Of a stretch of DNA of 64,000 nucleotides, positions 1 through 7,974 are shown piece after piece. Numbering within the stretch: position 1 is the stretch's first letter; every line of letters begins with the position of its first letter. A model generated the notes under the pieces. It did no database searches. It was not told the DNA's origin and saw nothing but the letters and a program-made list of their open reading frames with translations. The position numbers were made by a program, and so were the translations under genes. Source of the DNA: Paraburkholderia sp. (lineage in GTDB: Bacteria > Pseudomonadota > Gammaproteobacteria > Burkholderiales > Burkholderiaceae); NCBI RefSeq assembly GCF_028283785.1, contig NZ_JAPWKB010000003.1, positions 47,211 through 111,210 of the forward strand, written 5' to 3'.

Positions 1-202
1 TGCCCTCGCCATGACGCGATTCGACGATGCCCAGCGACTCCAGACTCTTCATCGCCTCGCGCAGCGAAGGCCGGCTGATACCCAGATCTTGCGCGAGAAC
101 GCCTTCAGGCGGTAATGCGTCGCCGAATTGCAGCTTGTGGTCTTCGATATATTTTTTTATTTCTATCTGGGCCTGCCGATAGGCCGGAACACGAGTCGTC
201 AT
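1..202 (-). CDS. GntR-family (FadR/FCD type) regulator, N-terminal part
   Basis: Reading from the ATG at 202 down to the window edge gives about 67 residues of a GntR winged helix: MTTRVPAYRQAQIEIKKYIE, then a GDALPPEGVLAQDLGISRPS segment and the REAMKSLESLGIVESRHGEG recognition helix and wing. This pattern of small residues, LPPE and SRxSLREA is typical of FadR-subfamily regulators of sugar-acid or organic-acid catabolism. The effector domain lies outside the window, so the ligand cannot be guessed. It runs away from the SRPBCC gene. The start is the only ATG giving the full N-terminal helix. Confidence 0.85.
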   Translation of the reverse strand, partial: MTTRVPAYRQAQIEIKKYIEDHKLQFGDALPPEGVLAQDLGISRPSLREAMKSLESLGIVESRHGEG

Positions 203-445
203 TTGAGTTTCACCATGTCATAAACATTCACGTCGTTGCGCTGAACGCTTCATCCCGACATTTTGAAATGCGCATTGCCGAAGAATCAAAAACGTCGGTC
301 AGACATCAGATATCCGATTGTAGCATTGCGAACTGCGTGCTGCGCTGCCGGGCACGCCGGTTCGCACTCCGGCTTTTGCGCATCCACTGATGGATTCCGA
401 CGTAACATCGATCCGGACACCCGACGCATTCCCGGAGACACCACA
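203..445. other. Intergenic region between a GntR regulator and the SRPBCC gene
   Basis: This 243-bp divergent spacer must hold promoters for both flanking genes. I see no perfect palindrome and no convincing short gene. The upstream part is AT-richer, which fits a promoter. An open frame running through it into the SRPBCC gene from 263 has no SD-like sequence and no protein-like N-terminus. Confidence 0.5.
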
Positions 446-847
446 ATGCACACGGCCGAATCTAAAACCATCAGCATCTCGATCGATCGCAGCCCGCAAC
501 AGGTTTATGACTTTACCGTGCAACCCGCGTCGTTCGCGCGCTGGGCGTCGGGTCTCGGCACACCGCTCGGCAACGAAGGCGCCGTGTGGCGCTTCGAAGG
601 CGAGAGCGGCCCGGTGTCGGTTCGTTTCACCGAACCCAATGCGTACGGCGTGCTCGATCACGCGGTGATCCTGCCCGACAGCACGGAGATTTACGTGCCG
701 ATGCGCGTCGTCGCAAACGGCGCGGGCACTGAGGTGCTGTTCACGCTGTTCCGCGTCGCGGGCATGAGTGACGAGAAATTCGCCGCCGACGCCGATTGGG
801 TGCTGCGCGATCTGACTGCGCTGAAAACCCTGCTCGAAGCAGAGTAA
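446..847 (+). CDS. SRPBCC (START/polyketide-cyclase-like) family protein
   Basis: A 133-residue protein beginning MHTAESKTISISIDRSPQQV, the usual start of the helix-grip SRPBCC fold: a first beta strand with the 'I-x-R-x-x-x-x-V-Y-D-F' pattern, then an 'FARWASG' segment. The end (DADWVLRDLTALKTLLE) is the long C-terminal helix that closes the hydrophobic cavity. Such proteins bind small hydrophobic ligands or act as cyclases; no substrate can be inferred. The start at 446 is chosen because homologous proteins begin here and the longer open frame upstream is not protein-like. No signal peptide, so probably cytoplasmic. Confidence 0.75.
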   Translation: MHTAESKTISISIDRSPQQVYDFTVQPASFARWASGLGTPLGNEGAVWRFEGESGPVSVRFTEPNAYGVLDHAVILPDSTEIYVPMRVVANGAGTEVLFTLFRVAGMSDEKFAADADWVLRDLTALKTLLEAE

Positions 848-886
848 TCCAGACGGCGCGATCATCTCCACGATGACGGCGCAGCG

Positions 887-1774
887 CTAGGTTGGATCCA
901 GAAAGCCATTCCGGAACGCTCGCAACACGTCCTCCGACCCATCGACGGCGTCGAACATCTGTCCCGCCGCGCGCGCTATAAGATCGCTTTCCAGCAACGC
1001 ATAGCGTGCCCGGTCGCCGAGAATCGCTTCGATTGCGTCGAAGGTCGGCGGCAACACGACACGTCGCGCGTCCTGACCCAGCAGGCCAGCGGCCGCGAGC
1101 GTCAGATCGAATCCGTGTTGCCGGAGCAGTTCGCCACCGACCTCCCAGATCCGCTCAGCGTTACCGGCATCGAGATAATGCCGAAGCAGCAACAGCAGGT
1201 CCGACGCGTCCTTGTTGCTCTGCGCGCGCCGATCTTGCCACGCGAGCAATTTCAGCACTGCGAGCGCGGGCAGCGTCACCACCGGCACGACCAGACCCGC
1301 GTCGACTTCGACGTCGACGGCCGTATCGAAAGCCTCCTGAAAGCCCAGTACACGCATCACGGTTTCACCGGCCGGTGGCCATCCGATCGAACCTTCGGGC
1401 TGTTCGATCTGCCCGAAAGGAACCAGATCCAGCGGCACCGGGCGACCGGTTTCCGGGTCGCGGAACATCAGCCTTTGCTGCGCGTTGCGGTCTCGCGCGA
1501 ACAGGCCCGTTCCCTCCAGCGCCGCGATAAACGCTTCGTGCGCGTCCCAGCTGACGGCGCACACGGCGACATCGACATCACGGGTTGCGCGGTCCGGACG
1601 CTGTCCGTAGACGTGCCACAGCAGGATGTCGCGCGCGGTCGCACCCGCGACGACACACGCCGCGCCAAGCTCGCGTGTGGTGTCGCACACGCGGCCTAGC
1701 AGCGCGAGCGTGGTGGGATGAAGCGGACGCGCGTCGCTGACTTCAAGCCGCGTGCGTGGCGAGATACTGTTCAT
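887..1774 (-). CDS. AbiEii-like nucleotidyltransferase, putative type IV toxin
   Basis: This 295-residue protein has the nucleotidyltransferase core of the AbiEii/MenT/DUF1814-like superfamily: a glycine turn (VAGATARD, residues 42-49), then RATRDVDVAV with the paired metal-binding aspartates near D66 and D68, and a third acidic strand in VPLDLVPF. AbiEii-type toxins transfer nucleotides, for example to tRNA acceptor ends, and are neutralised without a stable complex. Here the gene is downstream of, and overlaps by 32 bp, an AbiEi-like gene, the standard antitoxin-then-toxin order. The toxin role is inferred from this pairing; a housekeeping or domesticated nucleotidyltransferase remains possible. 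Confidence 0.75.
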   Translation of the reverse strand: MNSISPRTRLEVSDARPLHPTTLALLGRVCDTTRELGAACVVAGATARDILLWHVYGQRPDRATRDVDVAVCAVSWDAHEAFIAALEGTGLFARDRNAQQRLMFRDPETGRPVPLDLVPFGQIEQPEGSIGWPPAGETVMRVLGFQEAFDTAVDVEVDAGLVVPVVTLPALAVLKLLAWQDRRAQSNKDASDLLLLLRHYLDAGNAERIWEVGGELLRQHGFDLTLAAAGLLGQDARRVVLPPTFDAIEAILGDRARYALLESDLIARAAGQMFDAVDGSEDVLRAFRNGFLDPT

Positions 1775-2810
1775 TGATAACGTGAGCGGTCTCGATGTTG
1801 CGGCTGTCGCCGGAAGCGATCAGGTCGGCGTAAATCAGCAACGGATGAACCAGCGACGGCTTCGTTTCCGGCGGCCAGCCCTCCGCAAGTGCGTCGGGCC
1901 AGAATGCCTCGACGATCTCGACGTCGCCGTTCGGATCGGGGCGCAACCTCGCCTTCAGCAGGAAATCGTGCGTGGGCGCGGTATGACTGTAGATCGTCAC
2001 GTTCGCGGAACGCAGATTGTGGGTCAGCTGTTCGGCGGCGGCCTCGCCGCCAAGGCGGGCATCGAACGCTGCGAAGTCGAAAGACTGCCACCAGTCGCGC
2101 GACGTGCTGGCGAATTGCTGCGACGCGAGTTTGGTGCGCAGCCGCGTCGGATAGAGCGCCGTCCATTCCTGTGCGAATTTAGGCCAGTCGGGAATCAGGC
2201 GCTCGCCGTTCCGGCGCGCCGCGACAAGCCCGCGATGAAGCAGGTCGTCGATGACCTGATTGACCGTGCTGAGCGCGACGCCGGAGGTTTCGGCGATGGT
2301 CCGGAACGGTTCCTTGACGAGGCCGGGCTGCGTTGCGAGCGCGAACATGACCTGCATGCCCTTGCGGGTGGTCGCGCGTGTGGCGGGCCTGGCGACGGCC
2401 GCCGCAGGCCTCGGCCGGCCGCCGATCAGGATGGTGGCCTCGGGTTCGTTGATATAGACGTTGCCGGCCGTGTCGATGAAAGGCGAATTCCGTTCGATCA
2501 ACTGCCGGGCAAGATCCGGCGCGATAAACGGCGCGACCAGCAACAGCGGGCGCGCGCCAGCGTGGGTGGAACCGGCGCGCCGTGAGTCGAGCACCAGACC
2601 GGGCGCCCTCGCCCGCGCTTCGATATGCGCGGGCAATCTGAACTGCTTGCCCGCGACGTCGAACTGGATCGTCGCATCGACCATCGGCCCCGCAAATTCG
2701 TCCGTGGAGACGGCTTTCGCCCGGAACACGCGCGTGGCGTCGGCGAAGGCGGTGCATGCCTGCGCGAGAACCTGATGACCCGTCAATGAAAGCGCTGATC
2801 CGGATGGCAC
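1743..2810 (-). CDS. AbiEi-like antitoxin / winged-helix regulator (type IV TA system)
   Basis: About 355 residues from a GTG at 2810. The GTG is preferred because AGAAGGA lies seven bases upstream; a TTG start at 2879 would add 23 residues and place the whole operator inside the gene. A helix-turn-helix is visible in the middle (FRTIAETSGVALSTVNQVID and the following DLLHRGLVA), followed by a long C-terminal domain, matching the AbiEi family (COG4861-like). Family members repress their own promoter and neutralise the AbiEii nucleotidyltransferase. The stop overlaps the start of the nucleotidyltransferase gene, so translation is probably coupled. Confidence 0.75.
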   Translation of the reverse strand: MPSGSALSLTGHQVLAQACTAFADATRVFRAKAVSTDEFAGPMVDATIQFDVAGKQFRLPAHIEARARAPGLVLDSRRAGSTHAGARPLLLVAPFIAPDLARQLIERNSPFIDTAGNVYINEPEATILIGGRPRPAAAVARPATRATTRKGMQVMFALATQPGLVKEPFRTIAETSGVALSTVNQVIDDLLHRGLVAARRNGERLIPDWPKFAQEWTALYPTRLRTKLASQQFASTSRDWWQSFDFAAFDARLGGEAAAEQLTHNLRSANVTIYSHTAPTHDFLLKARLRPDPNGDVEIVEAFWPDALAEGWPPETKPSLVHPLLIYADLIASGDSRNIETAHVINEQYLATHAA

Positions 2811-2823
2811 GGCGACGTCCTTC

Positions 2824-2878
2824 TGTACGATTTTTATAGAGTGTACTGAAAAAACGTACAGAGTCAATAAATCGTACA
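2824..2878 (-). promoter_or_regulatory. Nested inverted-repeat operator with embedded promoter of the AbiE-like pair
   Basis: Two inverted repeats share one centre at 2851. The outer arms are perfect 10-mers, TGTACGATTT (2824-2833) and AAATCGTACA (2869-2878). The inner arms are TGTAC (2842-2846) and GTACA (2856-2860). On the minus strand a promoter, TTGACT (2867-2862), 16 bp, TACACT (2845-2840), sits inside. Binding of a dimer or pair of dimers would cover both the -35 and -10. The likely ligand is the AbiEi-like product encoded just downstream, by analogy with AbiEi autorepression on paired inverted repeats. Confidence 0.75.
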
Positions 2879-2947
2879 ATCAGAACGTAAACCCTTGATA
2901 TCTATTCAATATCAGACCGTTCTCAGCGTCGAACCGCAAACCGCCCG

Positions 2948-4195
2948 TTACGGTGTTTGCAGCGTGCCGTCGGCCAGCCGCGTTTGCGTCCACGTCGTCA
3001 CCGTGTTTTCGCACGGATATTTCGCGGCCTCGACCTCGTCGATATCGACGCCCAGACCCGGCTTGTCGTTCGCATAGACGTGCCCGTTGCGGAACTCGGG
3101 CAAGCCGGGGAACACGTCCAGCAGCGCGGCGCGCGGCCCTTTCAGCGCCTGGATGACGAAGTTCGGCGGCTCGGTGCCGGACCATTCCTGAACGCCGAAG
3201 TTACGCGAGGCGAGATCGATGTGAATGTTGGCCGCGTGCGCGAGCGGCGACATATCGCCCGGTCCGTGCCACGCCGTTCTCACGCCGAACTGCTCGGCGA
3301 AAATCTGCAATTTGCGCCCGGCCGTAATGCCGCCGATCTGACTCAGATGCACCCGGACGAAATCGATCAACCGTTCGGTGATCAGGAATCGCCATTCGTA
3401 CGGGTTGTTGAACAGCTCGCCCTGCGCGAGCGGCGTGGTCGTCTTCGCGCGCAACTGACGCAACCATTCGCCCTCTTCCAGCGCGATCGCATCTTCGAGG
3501 AAGAACAGCTCGAACGGTTCCAGCTCGCAGGCAAAACGTATCGCGTCGACGGGTTTGAGCCGTTCGTGGACGTCATGACACAGCTCGATATCGAAGCCCA
3601 GACGGCTGCGCAATCCGTCGAACAGCTTGAGGGTTTCGCGCATGTATTTGCGGCTGTCGAGATACACGCCGTCCGCGGAACCCTGCGGCGCATGCGCCGG
3701 CGCGCGACCGAAACCGCCGCCGCCATAGCCGCCGCTCTGACAGCGGATATGCGTGATGCCCTGCTCGCGATAACGCTGGATGTTGTCGCTCAGTTCGCTC
3801 AGATCGCGACCGTCCGCGTGACGATAGACCGGCACGCCTTCCCGGCACTTACCGCCGAACAACTGATAGAGCGGCATATTCGCCATCTTGCCCTTGATGT
3901 CCCAGAGCGCCATGTCCACACCGGAGATCGCGTTGTTCTCGATCGGGCCGTTGCGCCAGTACGCGTTCTGATGCATCAACTGCCACAGTTCCTCGATCGC
4001 CTCCGCGTCACGACCGATCAGCAACGGCCGCATGTATTCCTCGATCAGACACTGGACCGCCACGTGACGGTACGCAAAAGTCGCGCAACCCAAACCGAAC
4101 AGCCCCGGTTGATTGGTCTCGATCTTCACGACGATCAGGTTGATGCCTTCCGGCGCGGTGAGGATGACTTTTACGTCCGTAATCAGGGTTGCCAT
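2948..4195 (-). CDS. rspA: RspA / D-mannonate dehydratase-like enolase-superfamily enzyme
   Basis: A 415-residue enolase-superfamily protein. The N-terminal capping domain is followed by the TIM barrel with metal ligands seen in order: the LCHDVHER strand (about 205-212), LEDAI (about 234), QGELFNNP (about 260), and the base region TAWHGPGD near 310. This set and the 'starvation sensing protein' framework match the RspA/ManD family, which dehydrates D-mannonate and sometimes D-gluconate to 2-keto-3-deoxygluconate. It is the last gene of an operon with a GntR regulator, an IdnO-like dehydrogenase and an MFS transporter, which fits sugar-acid catabolism. Several ManD-like proteins have very low activity, so the exact substrate is open. 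Confidence 0.85.
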   Translation of the reverse strand: MATLITDVKVILTAPEGINLIVVKIETNQPGLFGLGCATFAYRHVAVQCLIEEYMRPLLIGRDAEAIEELWQLMHQNAYWRNGPIENNAISGVDMALWDIKGKMANMPLYQLFGGKCREGVPVYRHADGRDLSELSDNIQRYREQGITHIRCQSGGYGGGGFGRAPAHAPQGSADGVYLDSRKYMRETLKLFDGLRSRLGFDIELCHDVHERLKPVDAIRFACELEPFELFFLEDAIALEEGEWLRQLRAKTTTPLAQGELFNNPYEWRFLITERLIDFVRVHLSQIGGITAGRKLQIFAEQFGVRTAWHGPGDMSPLAHAANIHIDLASRNFGVQEWSGTEPPNFVIQALKGPRAALLDVFPGLPEFRNGHVYANDKPGLGVDIDEVEAAKYPCENTVTTWTQTRLADGTLQTP

Positions 4196-4277
4196 TGTCT
4201 GTTTGCCTTTGAATCGGGAATTGCGGACCGGCCACGCCGCATCGTGCGATGCACGACGCGCGCAGCCGGTCGGGAGA

Positions 4278-5570
4278 TCAGGTGCGGCTGACCGCGAGTG
4301 CGTCGTCGCGGCGGTTCAGTTCTTTCGAATGCGCGGGCACGGTGATCATCAGGATCACCGACAGCAGCAGTCCGCCCGCCATGAAGATGTACGACGCCGC
4401 CGGGCTGCCGGTCGCGCCGTTCAGATAGCCGACCACCCACGAACCGAGGAATGCGCCCAATGCGCCGCATGCGTTGATCAGACCGATCGCGCCGCCGAGC
4501 ACGTTGCTGGGAATCAACTCGGGCACCAGCGCGAAGAACGGTCCGTACGGTGCGTACATCGTTGCGCCCGCAATCACCAGCAACGCGAACGACAGCCAGA
4601 AATGCGTGCCGCCGACCAGATACGACGCGACGAACGCGATGGTGCCGACGAGCAGCAGCGGCCACACGAACAGCTTGCGGTTATGGGTCTTGTCCGACAG
4701 CCACGAGCCGAGCAGCATCAGCACGATCGCAGCCAGATACGGCACGGCGGCCAGCCATCCGACCGACACGATATCGATCGTCGCCGCGGCCTTGAGAATG
4801 GACGGCAGCCACATGATGAAGCCGTACACGCCGATGCTCCACAGCGCGTGGATCGCACAAAACTTCAATACGATCGACGAGCGGAACGCGCTCTTGTAGT
4901 CGCGCACGGGCGCGATATGCGCCTGCTCGGATTTCAGACGCGCCTGCAATTCGTTTTTCTCGTCGTCGCTGAGCCAGCTTGCGTCGGCCGGGCGATCCTT
5001 GACCGTGAACCACCACACCACGGCCCAAATCAACGCGGGCGCGCCTTCGATCACGAACATATGGCGCCAGCCGAAACCATGCACCAGATAGCCGGACACC
5101 ACCGACATCCACAGCACCGTCACCGGATTGCCGAGAATCAGGAACGTGTTTGCACGCGAGCGTTCGGTACGCGTGAACCACCGGCTGATGTACATCAGCA
5201 TCGACGGCATCACGGCGGCCTCGACCACACCCAGCACGAAGCGCAGTACCATCAGCATCGGAATATTGCTGACCATGCCAGTCGCTGCCGCGCACAGTCC
5301 CCACAGGATCAGACTGAAAAAGATCAGTTTCTTGACGCTGTTTTTCTGCGCGTAAATTGCCCCCGGCACCTGAAACAGGCAATAGCCGAGAAAGAACAGC
5401 GAACCGATCAGCGACGACGTGCCGTGCGTGATGCCCAGATCGCGATCGATACCCGCTGCCGCTGCAAAACCGTAGTTCGCACGATCCAGATACGCGAGGC
5501 TGTAAGTGATGAAGATGATCGGCATCAGATACCACCATCTCTGTACTGCGAACGATTTTGCGCTTTCCAT
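4278..5570 (-). CDS. MFS transporter, anion:cation symporter (sugar-acid) family
   Basis: A 430-residue, roughly 12-helix major facilitator. The first helix with ITYSLAYLDRANYGFA and the 'PGAIYAQKNS...' loop are characteristic of the ACS family (hexuronate, galactonate, glucarate and phthalate porters). The start at 5570 (MESAKSFAVQ) is preferred over an upstream ATG at 5600 because AGGAGA lies eight bases before it. The gene is between the IdnO-like dehydrogenase (113 bp upstream) and the RspA-like dehydratase (82 bp downstream), so it probably imports the sugar acid that these two enzymes use. The substrate is inferred from context. Confidence 0.85.
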   Translation of the reverse strand: MESAKSFAVQRWWYLMPIIFITYSLAYLDRANYGFAAAAGIDRDLGITHGTSSLIGSLFFLGYCLFQVPGAIYAQKNSVKKLIFFSLILWGLCAAATGMVSNIPMLMVLRFVLGVVEAAVMPSMLMYISRWFTRTERSRANTFLILGNPVTVLWMSVVSGYLVHGFGWRHMFVIEGAPALIWAVVWWFTVKDRPADASWLSDDEKNELQARLKSEQAHIAPVRDYKSAFRSSIVLKFCAIHALWSIGVYGFIMWLPSILKAAATIDIVSVGWLAAVPYLAAIVLMLLGSWLSDKTHNRKLFVWPLLLVGTIAFVASYLVGGTHFWLSFALLVIAGATMYAPYGPFFALVPELIPSNVLGGAIGLINACGALGAFLGSWVVGYLNGATGSPAASYIFMAGGLLLSVILMITVPAHSKELNRRDDALAVSRT

Positions 5571-5683
5571 GACGTCTCCTGAGGATGCTACGGGTATCAC
5601 ACGCTAGATGCGATTTCGTCGAGGCCGCTTTGTGGTTGTTGGATCGGCCTCGTCTTGCTGCTGATGCTGATGCTGCTAAACGT

Positions 5684-6451
5684 CTAAAGCACGGCGAGCC
5701 AGCCGCCGTCGACATAGATGATCTGACCGTTCACATAGCTCGATGCCGCCGACGACAGAAACACCGCCGTGCCCACCAGCTCTTCCGGCTTGCCCCATCG
5801 CTGCGATGGATTGCTGCTCTTGACCCACGCGTCGAAGGTGGCGTTCTCGACCAGCGGCTTGTTCATATCGGTCAGGATGTAGCCGGGTCCGATTGCATTC
5901 GCCTGAATATTCGACGCGGCCCATTCGGCACTCATCGCGCGCGTCAGCATCTTGATGCCGCCCTTCGCCGCCGTGTACGGACCGACCGTTGCGCGTGCCG
6001 CTTCGCTTGTCAGCGAGCCGATATTGACGATCTTCCCGCCCGTGCCGCGCGCGATCATCCGTTTCGCCGCCTGCTTCGACACGATGAACGCGCTGGTCAG
6101 ATTCGTATCGATCACGCGCTGCCAGTCGCTGAGTTCGAGTTCAACGAGCGGCTTGCGAAACTGGATACCGGCATTGTTGATCACGATATCGATCGCCACG
6201 CCCGCCTCGTCCCACTTCGCAAACGCGTCGGCGACGGCGTTTTCGTCGGTCACGTCGAACGCGCGCCCCGATGCGTCAAAGCCTTTCGCGTTGAGTGCTT
6301 CGACCGCTCCGGCCACGGTTTCGGCACGCGTGCCGTTCAGGATCACGCGCGCGCCCGCGCTCGCCAGCCCTTCTGCCAGCGCCAGGCCGATACCGCGCGC
6401 CGAACCGGTCACCAAAGCCGTGCGGCCGCTCAAATCGAATAGTTGCGTCAT
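5684..6451 (-). CDS. idnO: Short-chain dehydrogenase, gluconate 5-dehydrogenase-like
   Basis: A classical 255-residue SDR. It has the cofactor glycine motif TGSARGIG near residue 15, NNAG near 90, the catalytic serine and YxxxK in the segment IGSLTSEAARATVGPYTAAKGG, and the C-terminal YVNGQIIYVDGGW that is common in gluconate 5-dehydrogenase/IdnO-like enzymes. These interconvert 5-keto-D-gluconate and D-gluconate with NADP(H). It starts nine bases after the GntR gene, so the two are co-transcribed. Other sugar-acid or polyol substrates cannot be excluded from sequence alone. Confidence 0.8.
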   Translation of the reverse strand: MTQLFDLSGRTALVTGSARGIGLALAEGLASAGARVILNGTRAETVAGAVEALNAKGFDASGRAFDVTDENAVADAFAKWDEAGVAIDIVINNAGIQFRKPLVELELSDWQRVIDTNLTSAFIVSKQAAKRMIARGTGGKIVNIGSLTSEAARATVGPYTAAKGGIKMLTRAMSAEWAASNIQANAIGPGYILTDMNKPLVENATFDAWVKSSNPSQRWGKPEELVGTAVFLSSAASSYVNGQIIYVDGGWLAVL

Positions 6452-6460
6452 GCATGTCTC

Positions 6461-7180
6461 TCAGACTGGGGTTGGATTGATCGTGTCGTCCAGCCGCGCA
6501 CGGTCTTCGAAATCCTGCTCGGCGCGCGCGATCAGCGTCAGCACGGCCGCTTCCGCGGCGACAGGATCGCCGCGCTCGATCGCGACGCACAGCGCTTCGT
6601 GCATCGGCAGCGAGCGCGCCGGACCGCCCGCGATTTCCGAGCTCAACTCGAAACTCGTGCGCAAGATCGCCGACAGCGCGTTCTGCATCTGCTGGACAAA
6701 CTGGTTGTGACACGCAGCGAGAATGGCTGCGTGGAAGGCAAGGTCGGCGGGCACGTACTCGGCGTGCCCGGCCACTGCGCGTTCCATCGCCTTGAATGCA
6801 CGACGCAAGGCGGTGCGGTCCTCCGGCGTCGCACGCTTCGCCGCGAGCTTCGCCGCGGCCGGTTCGATGATCAGCCGCAGTTCCATCAAATCCTGGATCA
6901 GACCGGCATCGACCGTGCCGGATCGCGCGCGCCACGTAATCACGTCGGGATCGAAGAGTTGCCATTCGGAACGCGGCAGCACGATCGTGCCGTACCGTCG
7001 GCGGACTTGCAGCATGCCCTTCGCCGACAGCGATTTCATCGTCTCGCGGATCGTGATCCGGCTTACCTGCAACTGCTCGGCGAGCACGGGTTCGGCAGGC
7101 AGGATGTCGCCGGGCGCGAACTGACCTGAGCAGATCTGTTCGCCCATCTGATCGAGAACACGTCGGTGGAGGGTCGCCAT
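6461..7180 (-). CDS. GntR-family (FCD) transcriptional regulator of the sugar-acid operon
   Basis: A 239-residue FadR-type GntR protein. The winged helix covers roughly residues 5-70 (GDILPAEPVLAEQLQVSRIT, then IRETMKSLSAKGMLQVRRRY), and the helical FCD effector domain follows, with conserved metal-site region LMELRLIIEP, DLAFHAAI and SLPMHEALC. FCD proteins bind sugar acids or carboxylates and usually repress nearby genes. It is first in the idnO-MFS-rspA operon and a strong palindrome lies just upstream of its start, so autorepression relieved by the pathway substrate is likely. Confidence 0.9.
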   Translation of the reverse strand: MATLHRRVLDQMGEQICSGQFAPGDILPAEPVLAEQLQVSRITIRETMKSLSAKGMLQVRRRYGTIVLPRSEWQLFDPDVITWRARSGTVDAGLIQDLMELRLIIEPAAAKLAAKRATPEDRTALRRAFKAMERAVAGHAEYVPADLAFHAAILAACHNQFVQQMQNALSAILRTSFELSSEIAGGPARSLPMHEALCVAIERGDPVAAEAAVLTLIARAEQDFEDRARLDDTINPTPV

Positions 7181-7185
7181 AAATC

Positions 7186-7217
7186 ACTCTCTAGATCATA
7201 CGTATGATGTAGAGAGT
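7186..7217. promoter_or_regulatory. 32-bp near-perfect palindrome, probable GntR operator
   Basis: The core ATCATAC/GTATGAT (7195-7208) is a perfect 14-bp palindrome. It is flanked on both sides by CTCTCTA/TAGAGAG arms, with one mismatched pair (positions 7194 and 7209). The symmetry extends over 7186-7217 and is centred between 7201 and 7202, only a few bases upstream of the GntR start at 7180. Size, symmetry and location fit a binding site for the GntR dimer. Confidence 0.75.
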
Positions 7218-7321
7218 AGTTATTGGCAGCAAAACAGGCAATCAGGGTTGACCCTTGCGTGCGGGTGAACCCCCACGCAACGGGGCCTGCATCCGGACAG
7301 CCGTCGGTTCCGGCTCGTCCG

Positions 7322-7660
7322 CTAGTCCGCCGAAAACACGACGGCCGCCGTATCGCCGACCTGCGTGAACGAGCGCACGAACCGGTAGACCTGTCCGTCG
7401 AGCGGCATCCGGTTGATGCCTGAACGGGTCAGCGCCAGCATGTCGTTGGCCATCGGTATCGCGATCGATCCGACCTGCTTCAACTCTTCGCGCAGCCCCG
7501 AAGGATCACCGAGATACACGGTGCAGAGGTCAGGCGTGTGTCGCATCATCACGATGCTTGCGCCGCTGTCGAGCGAGCGTTCGAGAAACTCCGCCAGCTT
7601 CTTCAGCGAGTCCGGTATGGGTTCGAGATGGTCGTCTACTGTTTTGAATTCGTTCGTCAC
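7322..7660 (-). CDS. Conserved-looking small protein of unknown function
   Basis: About 112 residues from GTG 7660, where GGGAG sits seven bases upstream. A GTG at 7702 would give 126 residues but lacks an SD-like sequence. The protein has a helical N-terminus (PIPDSLKKLAEFLERSLDSG) and a C-terminal half rich in beta-like segments (VYRFVRSFTQVGDTAAVVFS). No signal peptide, membrane helix or recognised motif is visible. It stands alone between the sugar-acid operon and a LysR gene. I do not recognise the family. Confidence 0.6.
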   Translation of the reverse strand: MTNEFKTVDDHLEPIPDSLKKLAEFLERSLDSGASIVMMRHTPDLCTVYLGDPSGLREELKQVGSIAIPMANDMLALTRSGINRMPLDGQVYRFVRSFTQVGDTAAVVFSAD

Positions 7661-7974
7661 TTTGCGCTCCCTGGCCTCGCGGCCGCTTACCTGTTTCGTC
7701 ACGGCTTCGCGTTACATCATGGTCCGTCGCCGCGATAACGATATATGCAAAATGAAGCGATGGGTATGCCTGCGACGCTTCGTTGCGATGTGCAATGCCG
7801 TAGCCCGTCTCTTATCCAACACTTACCGCGTTTTTCCCCACGCAAATAAGTACCGCATCGGACCGCGCAATACACCTTTCCGAATGTGCTTCTCAAACTT
7901 ACCGGACGTCCATGTTCGATCACAACATCGCGTGGCTCGCGTAACCTCCGGCTTTTCAATCACGCTGGTAATGC
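7661..7974. other. Intergenic region upstream of a LysR gene
   Basis: This 314-bp region is between the divergent unknown gene and the LysR gene. It is AT-richer than the flanking genes and includes short T and A runs, as expected for promoters. No palindrome or RNA gene was recognised. Confidence 0.4.

Noticed and set aside
2880..2947. TGATAT/ATATCA repeat between the AbiE-like pair and rspA
   Set aside because: Only six-base arms with no following T run, so neither a terminator nor an operator can be supported.
2957..4291. A 444-codon frame opposite rspA
   Set aside because: High-GC antisense shadow of a clear enolase-superfamily gene; Arg/His-rich and without motifs.
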